Below, one piece after another: positions 15,547 through 23,830 of a DNA stretch of 64,000 nucleotides (the first letter of the stretch is position 1; every line of letters begins with the position of its first letter). Made by a program: the position numbers and the translations under genes. Source of the DNA: Streptomyces sp. WAC05374 (lineage in GTDB: Bacteria; Actinomycetota; Actinomycetes; Streptomycetales; Streptomycetaceae). The DNA is taken from positions 1 through 64,000 of the forward strand of contig NZ_SMNQ01000017.1 in NCBI RefSeq assembly GCF_004353505.1, given 5' to 3'. Below the pieces are notes generated by a model that saw nothing but the letters and a program-made list of their open reading frames with translations, did not search any database and was not told where the DNA came from.

Positions 15547-16959
15547 ATGGCTGCCCGTACGAAATCCGCCAAGGACAGGCCCTCCTACCGCTGCACCGAG
15601 TGCGGCTGGACGACCGCCAAATGGCTCGGCCGCTGCCCCGAGTGCCAGGCGTGGGGGACGGTGGAGGAGTACGGCGCGCCCGCCGTCCGTACCACCGCCG
15701 CGGGGCGCGTCTCCACCGCCGCGCTGCCGATCGGTCAGGTCGACGGCCGGCAGGCCACCGCCAGGACGACCGGCGTGGACGAGCTGGACCGCGTGCTGGG
15801 CGGCGGCCTTGTACCGGGCGCGGTGGTCCTCCTCGCGGGCGAGCCCGGCGTCGGCAAGTCCACCCTCCTGCTCGACGTCGCCTCGAAGGCGGCGTCCGAC
15901 GACCACCGCACGCTCTACGTCACGGGTGAGGAGTCCGCGAGCCAGGTCCGGCTGCGCGCCGACCGGATCGGCGCGCTCAACGACCACCTGTACCTGGCGG
16001 CCGAGACCGACCTGTCCGCCGTTCTGGGCCACCTGGACGCCGTCAAGCCCTCGCTCCTCGTCCTCGACTCCGTGCAGACCGTCGCCTCCCCCGAGATCGA
16101 CGGCGCGCCCGGCGGCATGGCCCAGGTCCGCGAGGTCGCCGGCGCGCTGATCCGCGCCTCCAAGGAGCGGGGCATGTCCACGCTGCTGGTGGGCCACGTC
16201 ACCAAGGACGGCGCCATCGCCGGGCCGAGGCTGCTGGAGCACCTGGTGGACGTCGTCCTCCACTTCGAGGGCGACCGGCACGCGCGGCTGCGCCTGGTGC
16301 GGGGCGTGAAGAACCGGTACGGGGCCACGGACGAGGTGGGCTGCTTCGAGCTGCACGACGAGGGCATCACGGGCCTGGCCGACCCGTCGGGCCTCTTCCT
16401 CACCCGGCGCGCCGAGCCGGTGCCGGGTACGTGCCTGACGGTCACCCTGGAGGGGCGGCGCCCGCTGGTGGCCGAGGTCCAGGCGCTCACCGTCGACTCG
16501 CAGATCCCGTCTCCTCGCCGCACCACGTCCGGCCTGGAGACCTCCCGGGTCTCGATGATGCTGGCGGTGCTGGAGCAGCGCGGCCGGATCACCGCGCTCG
16601 GCAAGCGGGACATCTACTCGGCCACGGTCGGCGGGGTGAGGCTCTCCGAACCGGCCGCCGACCTCGCCGTGGCGCTGGCCCTGGCGTCGGCGGCGAGCGA
16701 CACCCCGCTGCCGAAGAACCTGGTCGCCATCGGTGAGGTCGGCCTCGCGGGCGAGGTCCGGCGCGTCACGGGCGTCCAGCGCCGTCTCGCCGAGGCGCAC
16801 CGGCTGGGCTTCACCCACGCGCTGGTCCCGGCCGATGCGGGGAAGGTCCCGCCCGGCATGACGGTCACGGAGGTCGCCGACATGGGCGACGCGCTGCGCG
16901 TTCTGCCCCGCGCCCGCCGCCGCGCACCGGCCCCGCGCGACGAGGCCCCCACGGGCTGA
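15547..16959 (+). CDS. radA: DNA repair protein RadA
   Basis: This 470-aa RecA-like ATPase of homologous recombination promotes branch migration of recombination intermediates. An N-terminal zinc finger uses C16, C19, C30 and C33. Walker A is GEPGVGKST (98-106). The RadA-specific KNRYG motif occurs in VRGVKNRYGATDEVG, and the C-terminal Lon-protease-like domain includes NLVAIGEVGLAGEVR. ATG 15547 is preceded by TACGGT (15534-15539) with a 7-nt gap and no ribosome binding site, so it is probably leaderless. radA next to disA is a long-standing association. Confidence 0.97.
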   Translation: MAARTKSAKDRPSYRCTECGWTTAKWLGRCPECQAWGTVEEYGAPAVRTTAAGRVSTAALPIGQVDGRQATARTTGVDELDRVLGGGLVPGAVVLLAGEPGVGKSTLLLDVASKAASDDHRTLYVTGEESASQVRLRADRIGALNDHLYLAAETDLSAVLGHLDAVKPSLLVLDSVQTVASPEIDGAPGGMAQVREVAGALIRASKERGMSTLLVGHVTKDGAIAGPRLLEHLVDVVLHFEGDRHARLRLVRGVKNRYGATDEVGCFELHDEGITGLADPSGLFLTRRAEPVPGTCLTVTLEGRRPLVAEVQALTVDSQIPSPRRTTSGLETSRVSMMLAVLEQRGRITALGKRDIYSATVGGVRLSEPAADLAVALALASAASDTPLPKNLVAIGEVGLAGEVRRVTGVQRRLAEAHRLGFTHALVPADAGKVPPGMTVTEVADMGDALRVLPRARRRAPAPRDEAPTG

Positions 16960-16979
16960 CGCCCGGCCCCTGCCGGGCG
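16960..16979 (+). terminator. Hairpin after radA
   Basis: CGCCCGGC and GCCGGGCG form an 8-bp stem with a CCCT loop immediately after the radA stop. It is a plausible terminator without U-run. Confidence 0.5.
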
Positions 16980-17134
16980 GGTCCGGATCGGGGCGGGTGC
17001 CGTGCGGCGCGGGGTGCCATGCGGCGCGGCGGGGGTGACCGGGTGGTCGGTTGCGGCCGGTGGGTCCGGGTCGGGGCGGGTGCCGTGCGGCGCGGTCACC
17101 GGTGGGTCGGCTGATGCCGGTGGGCAAGGGTCGG

Positions 17135-17236
17135 GGCCCCTCCGGGCTCGCCTCCTCGCCGTTGGCGGGGTGCCGAGCCGGTCTCGGCGCCGTATCTCGC
17201 CGCCAATCGGCTGCGGGGGCGACCCTGCACGGCCCC
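17135..17236 (+). repeat. Interspersed repeat, copy A (left arm of inverted pair)
   Basis: The copy is defined by two conserved blocks: GGCCCCTCCGGGCTCGCC plus 6 nt (17135-17158) and a 26-nt block starting CTGCGGGGGCGACCCTGC (17211-17236), separated by 52 nt. The same two blocks occur at 39432-39533 with the same 52-nt spacing, and in reverse complement at 17439-17541. The intervening 52 nt are similar but diverged, with CGCCGCCRATC shared. Confidence 0.85.
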
Positions 17237-17240
17237 TCCT

Positions 17241-17440
17241 CGCCGTCTCCTCACACCCACCGGCCCGCAGTCGGCGTACGACCGGGGCCCCGCCGTCCCC
17301 ACACACCTACCGGCCCGCGGACGGCGTACGGCCGGGGGCTCGCCGTCTCCCCACACCCACCGGCCCGCGGTCGGCGTACAACAGGAGGACCGCCGTCCCC
17401 ACACATCCCCCGGCCCGCGGACGGCGTACGGCCGGGGTGG
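17241..17440. repeat. Four tandem 50-bp units
   Basis: Units begin with CGCCGTC at 17241, 17291, 17341 and 17391, exactly 50 bp apart. The conserved core is CACC-like CACAC...CCGGCCCGCGG followed by ACGGCGTACGGCCGGGG. Units 2 and 4 resemble each other more than units 1 and 3, which suggests duplication of a two-unit block. The array sits exactly between the two 26-nt inverted blocks. Confidence 0.88.
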
Positions 17441-17541
17441 GGCCGTGCAGGGTCGCCCCCGCAGAGGTTGGCGGCAACGGAAGGGCTCCCTTGTGTGAGA
17501 GCCAAGGCCGCCGGCCTCGAGGAGGCGAGCCCGGAGGGGCC
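17439..17541 (-). repeat. Interspersed repeat, copy B (right arm, inverted)
   Basis: Read on the minus strand, it begins with the 24-nt block (17541-17518) and ends with the 26-nt block (17464-17439), both identical to copy A. The 53 nt between them differ from copy A except for the GTTGCCGCCAA stretch. With copy A it could fold into a very long hairpin with the tandem array as its loop. Confidence 0.85.
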
Positions 17542-17873
17542 ACGCCCCCCACCCACCGGCACCGGCCGCACCACCGACCGGCCGGCGGGCAAGGCGCCCC
17601 AGAGGAAGGGCGGGGCGGCAGAGGGCCGGCCCAGTGGCTCCCGTACGCGTGACCCGGCGAGCCCGGAGGGGCCACGCCCCACCACCCACCGGCACCGGCC
17701 GCACCACCGGCCGGCCGGCCGGGCAAGGCGGGGGGCCACGGTCCGGCACCGCCCGGCGGCAGCCGTCCGCGGGCGGCCGTGGGGCGTGGACCGGCCGGGA
17801 GGCCCGACGGGCGCGGGCGGGGTCGCTAGACTTTGCCCAGGTCTCGCCCATCCGTACGAGCCGGAGGAGTGCA

Positions 17874-18998
17874 GTGGCAGCCAAGGACGGGGCAGCAGCT
17901 CCCGGAAAGTCCGGCGCGGGCTCCGGCAACGAGGCGCTCATGCGCGCCTCGCTCAGCGCCGTCGCGCCGGGTACGTCGCTGCGCGACGGACTGGAGCGCA
18001 TCCTCCGGGGAAACACCGGTGGTCTCATCGTCCTCGGCATGGACAAGACCGTCGAGTCGATGTGCACCGGCGGGTTCGTGCTGGACGTGGAGTTCACCGC
18101 GACCCGGCTGCGTGAGCTGTGCAAGCTCGACGGCGCGCTGATCCTCGACAAGGACATCACCAAGATCCTCCGGGCCGGCGTCCAGCTCGTGCCGGACGCG
18201 TCGATCCCCACCGAGGAGACCGGCACGCGGCACCGCACGGCGGACCGGGTGAGCAAGCAGTGCGGTTTCCCCGTGGTGTCCGTGTCGCAGTCGATGCGGC
18301 TGATCGCCCTGTACGTGGACGGTGAGCGCCGGGTGCTGGAGGAGTCGGCGGCCATCCTGTCGCGCGCGAACCAGGCCCTCGCCACCCTGGAGCGGTACAA
18401 GCTCCGCCTGGACGAGGTCGCCGGCACGCTCTCCGCGCTGGAGATCGAGGACCTGGTCACCGTCCGGGACGTCACCGCCGTCGCCCAGCGTCTGGAGATG
18501 GTGCGCCGGATCGCCACCGAGATCGCGGAGTACGTCGTCGAGCTCGGCACCGACGGGCGGCTGCTCGCGCTCCAGCTCGACGAGCTGATCGCGGGCGTCG
18601 AGCCCGAGCGGGAGCTGGTGGTCCGCGACTACGTCCCGGAGCCCACGGCCAAGCGGTCCCGTACGGTTCCCGAGGCGCTCACCGAGCTGGACGCGCTCAG
18701 CCACGCCGAGCTGCTGGAGCTGCCGATCGTGGCCCGCGCCCTGGGCTACACCGGGTCGCCGGAGGCCCTCGACTCGGCGGTCTCGCCGCGCGGCTACCGC
18801 CTGCTGGCCAAGGTGCCGCGGCTGCCCGGTGCCATCATCGAGCGGCTCGTGGAGCACTTCGGCGGCCTGCAGAAGCTGCTCGCCGCGAGCGTGGACGACC
18901 TCCAGACCGTCGACGGGGTCGGCGAGGCGCGGGCCCGCAGCGTGCGCGAGGGCCTGTCGCGGCTCGCCGAGTCGTCGATCCTCGAGCGGTACGTCTGA
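17874..18998 (+). CDS. disA: DNA integrity scanning diadenylate cyclase DisA
   Basis: This 374-aa protein converts two ATP to the second messenger c-di-AMP. The DAC domain carries the DGA motif (residues 86-88 in [10 protein letters not shown]) and the RHR motif (119-121 in GTRHRTAD). A helical linker and a C-terminal helix-hairpin-helix domain ([19 protein letters not shown]) bind branched DNA. GTG 17874 follows an excellent GGAGGAG. In Streptomyces c-di-AMP affects ion balance, growth and development. It lies downstream of radA but is separated by the repeat region and has its own promoter. Confidence 0.97.
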   Translation: MAAKDGAAAPGKSGAGSGNEALMRASLSAVAPGTSLRDGLERILRGNTGGLIVLGMDKTVESMCTGGFVLDVEFTATRLRELCKLDGALILDKDITKILRAGVQLVPDASIPTEETGTRHRTADRVSKQCGFPVVSVSQSMRLIALYVDGERRVLEESAAILSRANQALATLERYKLRLDEVAGTLSALEIEDLVTVRDVTAVAQRLEMVRRIATEIAEYVVELGTDGRLLALQLDELIAGVEPERELVVRDYVPEPTAKRSRTVPEALTELDALSHAELLELPIVARALGYTGSPEALDSAVSPRGYRLLAKVPRLPGAIIERLVEHFGGLQKLLAASVDDLQTVDGVGEARARSVREGLSRLAESSILERYV

Positions 18999-19020
18999 CC
19001 CGCCGGCCCCTGCCGGCCGG

Positions 19021-19860
19021 TCAGTCCTTGGTGAGCGTGAACGACGCGGGCATCACCTTCGCGCCCGGGACCGTGGCCTCGACCAGGTAGGTGCCCGGCC
19101 CGGCGGTCGCCCCGGCCGGCGTCGCGCAGCGCGGCGCGCTCGGGCGGCGGTCCCACTCCACGGCGTGGGTGACGCTGCCGCCGGCCGGGACGCGCAGCAG
19201 CAGGGGGCCGGAGCCGCGCGGGCAGTCCTTCGAGGACCAGACCTGGTCGGCCTCGTTGTTCTTGATGCTCAGCACGGCCGTCGTGGGGCCGAGGTCGGCC
19301 TTGCAGGTGGTGGCGGAGGTGTTGCGGGCGACGAGCTGGAAGCGGGGCTTCTCGCCGGGCGCGTAACTGACCTTGACGCTGCGCAGCGTCAACTGCAGGG
19401 AGCCCGGGGCGCAGTTGGGCAGGGGCGAGTTCGCCGGGACCTGCTGGCCGGAGCCCGCTCCCGTACCGGAACCGCCGCCGGAGCCGGAGCCGTTACCGGT
19501 GCCCGGGCCGCTGTCGCCGCCCGGTCCGCCTCCCGTGCCCCCGGTGCCGGAGTCCGCGCCGCCCGGTGACGTGGTGTCGCCGTTCTTGCCGCCGTCGTCC
19601 CCCTCGCCGGGCTCCGACTCGTCGCGTCCGCCCGGCTGTTCGCTGATCGCCGGTCCCGGCCGGGTGGGGCCCGGCGTGATGGAGGTCGCGGGAGCGGCGC
19701 CGTTGGAGTCGTCGCCGCCCTTGTCCCCGTCGCCGTCACCGGAGCTGACGAACCATACGATCAGCAGCGCGAGCAGCGCGATCAGGCTCGCCGCGACTGC
19801 CCTCCGACGCCAGTAGATGGAGGAGGGAAGCGGCCCGACCGGATTGCGCAGAGATCCCAC
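19021..19860 (-). CDS. Membrane-anchored secreted protein with Gly/Ser-rich linker, function unknown
   Basis: This 279-aa protein has a basic N-terminus, a transmembrane anchor at about residues 21-40 (AVAASLIALLALLIVWFV) and a long Gly/Ser/Asp/Pro-rich disordered linker (about 42-145). An extracellular beta-rich domain follows, with LQLTLRSVKVSYAPGEKPRF, two Cys pairs (NC, TC, DC, RC) and VWSSKDCPRGSG, resembling DUF4232/Ig-like modules. GTG 19860 follows TACAGT (19873-19868) by 7 nt, so it is probably leaderless. It is divergent from the PAP2 gene and convergent with disA. No enzymatic motif is seen. Confidence 0.78.
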   Translation of the reverse strand: MGSLRNPVGPLPSSIYWRRRAVAASLIALLALLIVWFVSSGDGDGDKGGDDSNGAAPATSITPGPTRPGPAISEQPGGRDESEPGEGDDGGKNGDTTSPGGADSGTGGTGGGPGGDSGPGTGNGSGSGGGSGTGAGSGQQVPANSPLPNCAPGSLQLTLRSVKVSYAPGEKPRFQLVARNTSATTCKADLGPTTAVLSIKNNEADQVWSSKDCPRGSGPLLLRVPAGGSVTHAVEWDRRPSAPRCATPAGATAGPGTYLVEATVPGAKVMPASFTLTKD

Positions 19861-19995
19861 GGCCCAAACTGTACGAGAGATCGGCACCAACTCCCGCCCC
19901 ACCCGCCGCCTGTGCACCAAGTTTTGCCGATGATCACACTCGAACGCCCGGGCTCCGGTCGGGCGGGCCCCTGGCGCCAGGTACCGTCCGTAACC

Positions 19996-20649
19996 ATGAG
20001 CCAGGACCTCTATCGCGACATCACCGACCTCGCCCACGACTCCCCGGGCTGGTTGCAGCTCGTCGCCGAGCTGTGGACGGAGGCCGGCCTGCTGCTGTTC
20101 GGCGTGCTGTTCGTCGCCGGCTGGTGGCGGGCCCGCCCCGCCGACTCCCGCGCCATGGCGCTCGCCGTTCTGGCGCCGCTGGGCACCGCGTTCGGGTACG
20201 TGGTCAGCGAGCTGCTGAAGTCGGTGGTGGACGAGGAGCGCCCGTGCCGTGCGGTGGCCGGGGCCGCCGCCTCGATCGTCGAGTGCCCGCCGCACGGCGA
20301 CTGGTCCTTCCCGAGCAACCACTCCGCCATCGCCGGTGCCGCCGCCGTGGCCCTCGCCCTGGCGTGGCGCGGGATCGTCTGGCTGACGGTGCCGATGGCG
20401 GTGCTCATGGCGTTCTCGCGGGTGTTCGTCGGGGTGCACTACCCGCACGATGTGGCGGCGGGCCTGGTGCTGGGCGCGCTGGCCGCCGTGCTGTTCGTCA
20501 AGCTGCTGACCGGGCCGACCCGGTCGCTGGCCGACACGATGCGGATGAGCAGGTCGGCCCTGGCCACCTGGCTGGCCGGGCCGGGGCCCGCCGTTCCCGA
20601 CCACGCCGTGTCCCGGCGGCGCCGGGAGCCGATGCACCGCCGCGTGTGA
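19996..20649 (+). CDS. PAP2-family membrane phosphatase
   Basis: This 217-aa integral membrane protein carries all three PAP2 motifs: KSVVDEERP (KxxxxxxRP), PSNHS and SRVFVGVHYPHDV. Members dephosphorylate lipid phosphates such as phosphatidate or undecaprenyl pyrophosphate. In a cell-wall setting the latter is attractive but unproven. ATG 19996 lacks a ribosome binding site and follows TACCGT (19982-19987) by 8 nt, suggesting a leaderless mRNA. Confidence 0.9.
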   Translation: MSQDLYRDITDLAHDSPGWLQLVAELWTEAGLLLFGVLFVAGWWRARPADSRAMALAVLAPLGTAFGYVVSELLKSVVDEERPCRAVAGAAASIVECPPHGDWSFPSNHSAIAGAAAVALALAWRGIVWLTVPMAVLMAFSRVFVGVHYPHDVAAGLVLGALAAVLFVKLLTGPTRSLADTMRMSRSALATWLAGPGPAVPDHAVSRRRREPMHRRV

Positions 20650-20674
20650 GGAACGTGCCAGGATCGGACGTGCC

Positions 20675-21586
20675 ATGACTGCGATCCCCTCCACTCCCGG
20701 AACCAGGCCCGCCGCCGTCGAGCTGCACGCGCCCGTGCTCGCCTGGTTCGAGCAGAACGCCCGCGACCTCCCCTGGCGCCGCCCCGAGGCGGGCGCCTGG
20801 GGGGTGATGGTCAGCGAGTTCATGCTCCAGCAGACCCCGGTCAGCCGGGTGCTCCCGGTGTACGAACAGTGGCTGGCCCGCTGGCCCCGCCCCGCCGACC
20901 TGGCCGCCGAGGCCCCCGGTGAGGCCGTGCGCGCCTGGGGCCGGCTGGGCTACCCGCGCCGGGCGCTGCGGCTGCACGGCGCGGCGGTGGCGATAACGGA
21001 ACGGCACGGCGGCGACGTACCGAGCGATCACGCGCAGTTGCTCGCCCTGCCCGGCATCGGCGATTACACGGCGGCGGCGGTGGCGTCGTTCGCGTACGGG
21101 CAGCGCCACGCCGTGCTGGACACCAATGTGCGGCGGGTGTTCGCCCGCTCGGTGACGGGTGTGCAGTACCCGCCGAACGCCACCACCGCCGCCGAGCGGA
21201 AGCTGGCGCGGGAACTGCTGCCGAAGGAGGAGGGCACGGCGGCCCGCTGGGCGGCGGCCTCCATGGAGCTGGGCGCCCTGGTGTGCACCGCCCGGAACGA
21301 GGACTGCGCCCGGTGCCCGATCGCCGCGCGGTGCGCGTGGCGTCTGGCGGGCAAGCCGGCCCATGACGGCCCGGCGCGGCGCGGCCAGACGTACGCGGGC
21401 ACGGACCGCCAGGTGCGCGGCCGGCTGCTCGCCGTGCTGCGCGAGGCGCCGGGCCCGGTGGAGCAGGCCGCGCTGGACGCGGTCTGGCACGACCCGGTGC
21501 AGCGTGCCCGCGCCCTGGACGGCCTGGTCGCGGACGGCCTGGTCGAGCCCCTGGACGGCGGTCGCTACCGGCTTCCGGCCGGGTGA
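20675..21586 (+). CDS. mutY: A/G-specific adenine DNA glycosylase (short MutY form)
   Basis: This base-excision repair enzyme removes adenine opposite 8-oxoguanine. The 303-aa sequence has the catalytic Glu48 in SEFMLQQT and the helix-hairpin-helix LPGIGDYTAAAV with Asp149 in VLDTNVRRV. A [4Fe-4S] loop uses C204, C211, C214 and C220 (C-x6-C-x2-C-x5-C). It is shorter than E. coli MutY: the C-terminal NUDIX-like 8-oxoG recognition domain is replaced by a short winged-helix-like tail. It starts 26 nt after the PAP2 gene. Confidence 0.93.
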   Translation: MTAIPSTPGTRPAAVELHAPVLAWFEQNARDLPWRRPEAGAWGVMVSEFMLQQTPVSRVLPVYEQWLARWPRPADLAAEAPGEAVRAWGRLGYPRRALRLHGAAVAITERHGGDVPSDHAQLLALPGIGDYTAAAVASFAYGQRHAVLDTNVRRVFARSVTGVQYPPNATTAAERKLARELLPKEEGTAARWAAASMELGALVCTARNEDCARCPIAARCAWRLAGKPAHDGPARRGQTYAGTDRQVRGRLLAVLREAPGPVEQAALDAVWHDPVQRARALDGLVADGLVEPLDGGRYRLPAG

Positions 21587-21617
21587 GCCGTGCGGAGCCG
21601 GGGCCGCCTCCGGCTTC

Positions 21618-21707
21618 GTAACACCATCGCTGTTACACAACCGATGGCCAGCCGTGCGTCCTCCGACGGGCTGTGCGGACAGCCCCGTGACACGAGCTCC
21701 GTAGCGT
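21618..21707 (+). promoter_or_regulatory. sigE promoter region with inverted repeat
   Basis: GTAACA (21618-21623) and TGTTAC (21631-21636) form a perfect inverted repeat with a 7-nt spacer. About 65 bp downstream is a TAGCGT -10-like hexamer (21702-21707) preceded by GGACAG at an acceptable distance. In S. coelicolor sigE is transcribed from one promoter that needs the response regulator CseB. The inverted repeat is a candidate CseB site by position only. Confidence 0.4.
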
Positions 21708-21759
21708 CTCCGGACGTAAGCAGCACACGGGGTTTCACGGGGATCGGAGGCGGTTCGGG

Positions 21760-22338
21760 ATGTCGCACGGCGAGGTGCTCGAATTCGAGGAGTACGTACG
21801 CACACGGCAGGACGCCCTGCTGCGCAGCGCCCGACGTCTCGTTCCCGACCCGGTGGACGCGCAGGACCTGCTCCAGACGGCGCTGGCCCGCACGTACGGC
21901 CGCTGGGACGGCATAGCCGACAAGGGTCTCGCCGACGCGTACCTGCGCCGGGTGATGATCAATACGCGTACCGAGTGGTGGCGCGCCCGCAAGCTGGAGG
22001 AGGTGCCCACCGAGCAGCTCCCCGACGCGTCCGTCGACGACGCCACCGAGCAGCACGCCGACCGGGCCCTGCTGATGGACATCCTGAAGGTGCTGGCGCC
22101 CAAGCAGCGCAGCGTCGTGGTGCTGCGGCACTGGGAGCAGATGAGCACCGAGGAGACGGCCGCCGCGCTCGGCATGTCGACCGGTACGGTGAAGTCCACG
22201 CTCCACCGGGCGCTCGCCCGCCTCCGCCAGGAGCTGGAGAGCCGGGACATCGACGCCCGCGCCCTGGAGCGTGACGGCCGTGCGCAGCGCGCGGCCGGAC
22301 GTGGCCACGAACGGGGGCGGGAGCGGTGCGCGGCCTGA
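21760..22338 (+). CDS. sigE: ECF RNA polymerase sigma factor SigE
   Basis: This 192-aa ECF sigma factor of the Streptomyces cell-envelope stress response has region 2 (residues about 10-75, DAQDLLQTALARTYGRWDG) and region 4 (about 105-165, LAPKQRSVVVLRHWEQMSTEETAAALGMSTGTVKSTLHRAL). Identity is supported by the following cseA, cseB and cseC. SigE directs cell-wall genes when peptidoglycan is damaged. ATG 21760 has a GGAGGCGG ribosome site. The C-terminal tail (from about residue 172) is Arg-rich and overlaps the cseA start by 13 nt. Confidence 0.96.
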   Translation: MSHGEVLEFEEYVRTRQDALLRSARRLVPDPVDAQDLLQTALARTYGRWDGIADKGLADAYLRRVMINTRTEWWRARKLEEVPTEQLPDASVDDATEQHADRALLMDILKVLAPKQRSVVVLRHWEQMSTEETAAALGMSTGTVKSTLHRALARLRQELESRDIDARALERDGRAQRAAGRGHERGRERCAA

Positions 22339-23024
22339 GCGCCAGAGACCACACGAGCGGCACCGGCAGGGTCCGGGCGGCGGGCACCACGGCGATGGCG
22401 GTGGCCGCCGCCATCGGCCTGCTCACGGCCGGTTGCTCCACCGGTGGCACGGGGACGCGCGACGAGGGTGCCGCCCGGGCCGACCAAGGCACGCCGTCGA
22501 GCGCGCCGGCCCCCGCGTCGTCGGCGTCGTCGCCGGTGAAGAAGGTGGACGCGGTCCGGCTGATCATGAACGACCCGAAGGTCAGCGAGCGGGTCAAGGA
22601 CGACCTGAAGCCGTGCGTGGCCGACGCCTACCCGGTCGACACCTCGTACGGGACCCTCACCGACTCCGGTACCCCGGACGTCGTGGTGAACGTTCTGACG
22701 TGCGGTGACGCGGTGGGCGTCGGGACGTACGTGTACCGTCTCGGCGACGCGAAGGACGACGCCAAGGGCACGGCGTACGCGAACGTGTTCGCGCTGGAGG
22801 AGCCCGCCGTCTACTCGACGATCGACCGCGGCGACCTGGTCGTCACCAAGCAGGTGTACGCGGAGGACGACCCGGTGTCGTACCCCTCCGGCGAGGACGT
22901 GATCACCTACCGGTGGGCGGGCAACAAGTTCACGGAGCACGACCGGGTGCACAACGAGTACAGCAAGACGGTGGGGGACGGCGGCATCGACGGCGCTGAG
23001 CCGACCGCGCCCGGCAAGGGCTGA
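22326..23024 (+). CDS. cseA: Lipoprotein CseA, negative modulator of the sigE system
   Basis: This 232-aa exported lipoprotein has a signal peptide with lipobox LLTAGC (about residues 32-37) and a Ser/Ala/Pro-rich linker. The extracellular domain includes VRLIMNDPKVSERVKDDLKPC and ends DRVHNEYSKTVGDG. In S. coelicolor, loss of CseA raises sigE promoter activity, implying that it restrains the CseC sensor. GTG 22326 overlaps the sigE stop by 13 nt, so translational coupling is likely. Confidence 0.93.
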   Translation: MRGLSARDHTSGTGRVRAAGTTAMAVAAAIGLLTAGCSTGGTGTRDEGAARADQGTPSSAPAPASSASSPVKKVDAVRLIMNDPKVSERVKDDLKPCVADAYPVDTSYGTLTDSGTPDVVVNVLTCGDAVGVGTYVYRLGDAKDDAKGTAYANVFALEEPAVYSTIDRGDLVVTKQVYAEDDPVSYPSGEDVITYRWAGNKFTEHDRVHNEYSKTVGDGGIDGAEPTAPGKG

Positions 23025-23113
23025 CGCAGCGGCCGGGGTGGCCCGGCGGCGCCCCGGCGGCGCCCCGGGCGGTGAACGAGCAGGAACCGAGAGAGCACGG
23101 AGAGAACACGTCG

Positions 23114-23830
23114 ATGGCCGAGACCCATGTCCTGTTCGTGGAGGACGACGACGTCATCCGTGAGGCCACGCAGCTCGCCCTGGAGCGGGACGGCTTCGCG
23201 GTGACGGCCATGCCGGACGGGCTGTCCGGCCTGGAGTCCTTCCGGCAGCGGCAGCCGGACATCGCGCTGCTGGACGTCATGCTGCCCGGCATGGACGGCG
23301 TGAGCCTGTGCCGGCGCATCCGCGACGAGTCGACCGTGCCGGTGATCATGCTGTCGGCCCGCGCCGACTCGATCGACGTGGTGCTGGGCCTGGAGGCCGG
23401 TGCCGACGACTACGTCACCAAGCCCTTCGACGGCGCGGTGCTGGTCGCCCGCATCCGCGCGGTGCTGCGCCGGTTCGGTCACGCGGGCGGGTCCGCGGGC
23501 GGTCCCGGTGGCGCGGACGCGGACCGGGCGGGTCAGGCGCAGGGCGGTGTGCTGGTCTTCGGTGACCTGGAGGTCGACACCGACGGCATGGAGGTCCGCA
23601 AGGGCGGTGCCCCGGTGGCGCTGACCCCGACGGAGATGCGGCTGCTGCTGGAGTTCTCGTCGGCGCCGGGCACGGTCCTGTCGCGTGACAAGCTGCTGGA
23701 GCGCGTGTGGGACTACGGCTGGGGCGGCGACACGCGGGTCGTGGACGTCCATGTGCAGCGGCTGCGCACCAAGATCGGCCAGGACCGGATCGAGACGGTC
23801 CGCGGTTTCGGCTACAAGCTCAAGGGATGA
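23114..23830 (+). CDS. cseB: Response regulator CseB
   Basis: This 238-aa OmpR-family response regulator activates sigE transcription. The receiver has acidic pocket EDD (10-12), phospho-acceptor Asp54 in LLDVMLPG and KPF near residue 106. A Gly/Ala-rich linker leads to a winged-helix DNA-binding domain (LTPTEMRLLLEF... RVVDVHVQRLRTKIG). ATG 23114 is chosen because it begins right at the receiver fold. GTG 23072 would add 14 hydrophilic residues. Its stop overlaps the cseC ATG. Confidence 0.95.
   Translation: MAETHVLFVEDDDVIREATQLALERDGFAVTAMPDGLSGLESFRQRQPDIALLDVMLPGMDGVSLCRRIRDESTVPVIMLSARADSIDVVLGLEAGADDYVTKPFDGAVLVARIRAVLRRFGHAGGSAGGPGGADADRAGQAQGGVLVFGDLEVDTDGMEVRKGGAPVALTPTEMRLLLEFSSAPGTVLSRDKLLERVWDYGWGGDTRVVDVHVQRLRTKIGQDRIETVRGFGYKLKG

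Larger units (their letters stand above)
16980..17873. repeat. Repeat-rich non-coding region between radA and disA
   Basis: No credible gene is present. A 33-nt segment beginning GGGTCCGGRTCGGGGCGGG is duplicated at 16979-17012 and 17062-17095. A large imperfect inverted repeat spans 17115-17236 and 17439-17570, enclosing four 50-bp tandem units. A further 72-75 bp direct duplication of the right arm's end lies at 17524-17595 and 17656-17730. The disA promoter (TAGACT at 17827-17832) lies at its right end. Parts recur at 39418-39590. Confidence 0.8.

Noticed and set aside
17241-17440. A CRISPR array from the regular 50-bp units
   Set aside because: Units are contiguous repeats without unique spacers and there are no cas genes. 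The pattern is a minisatellite.
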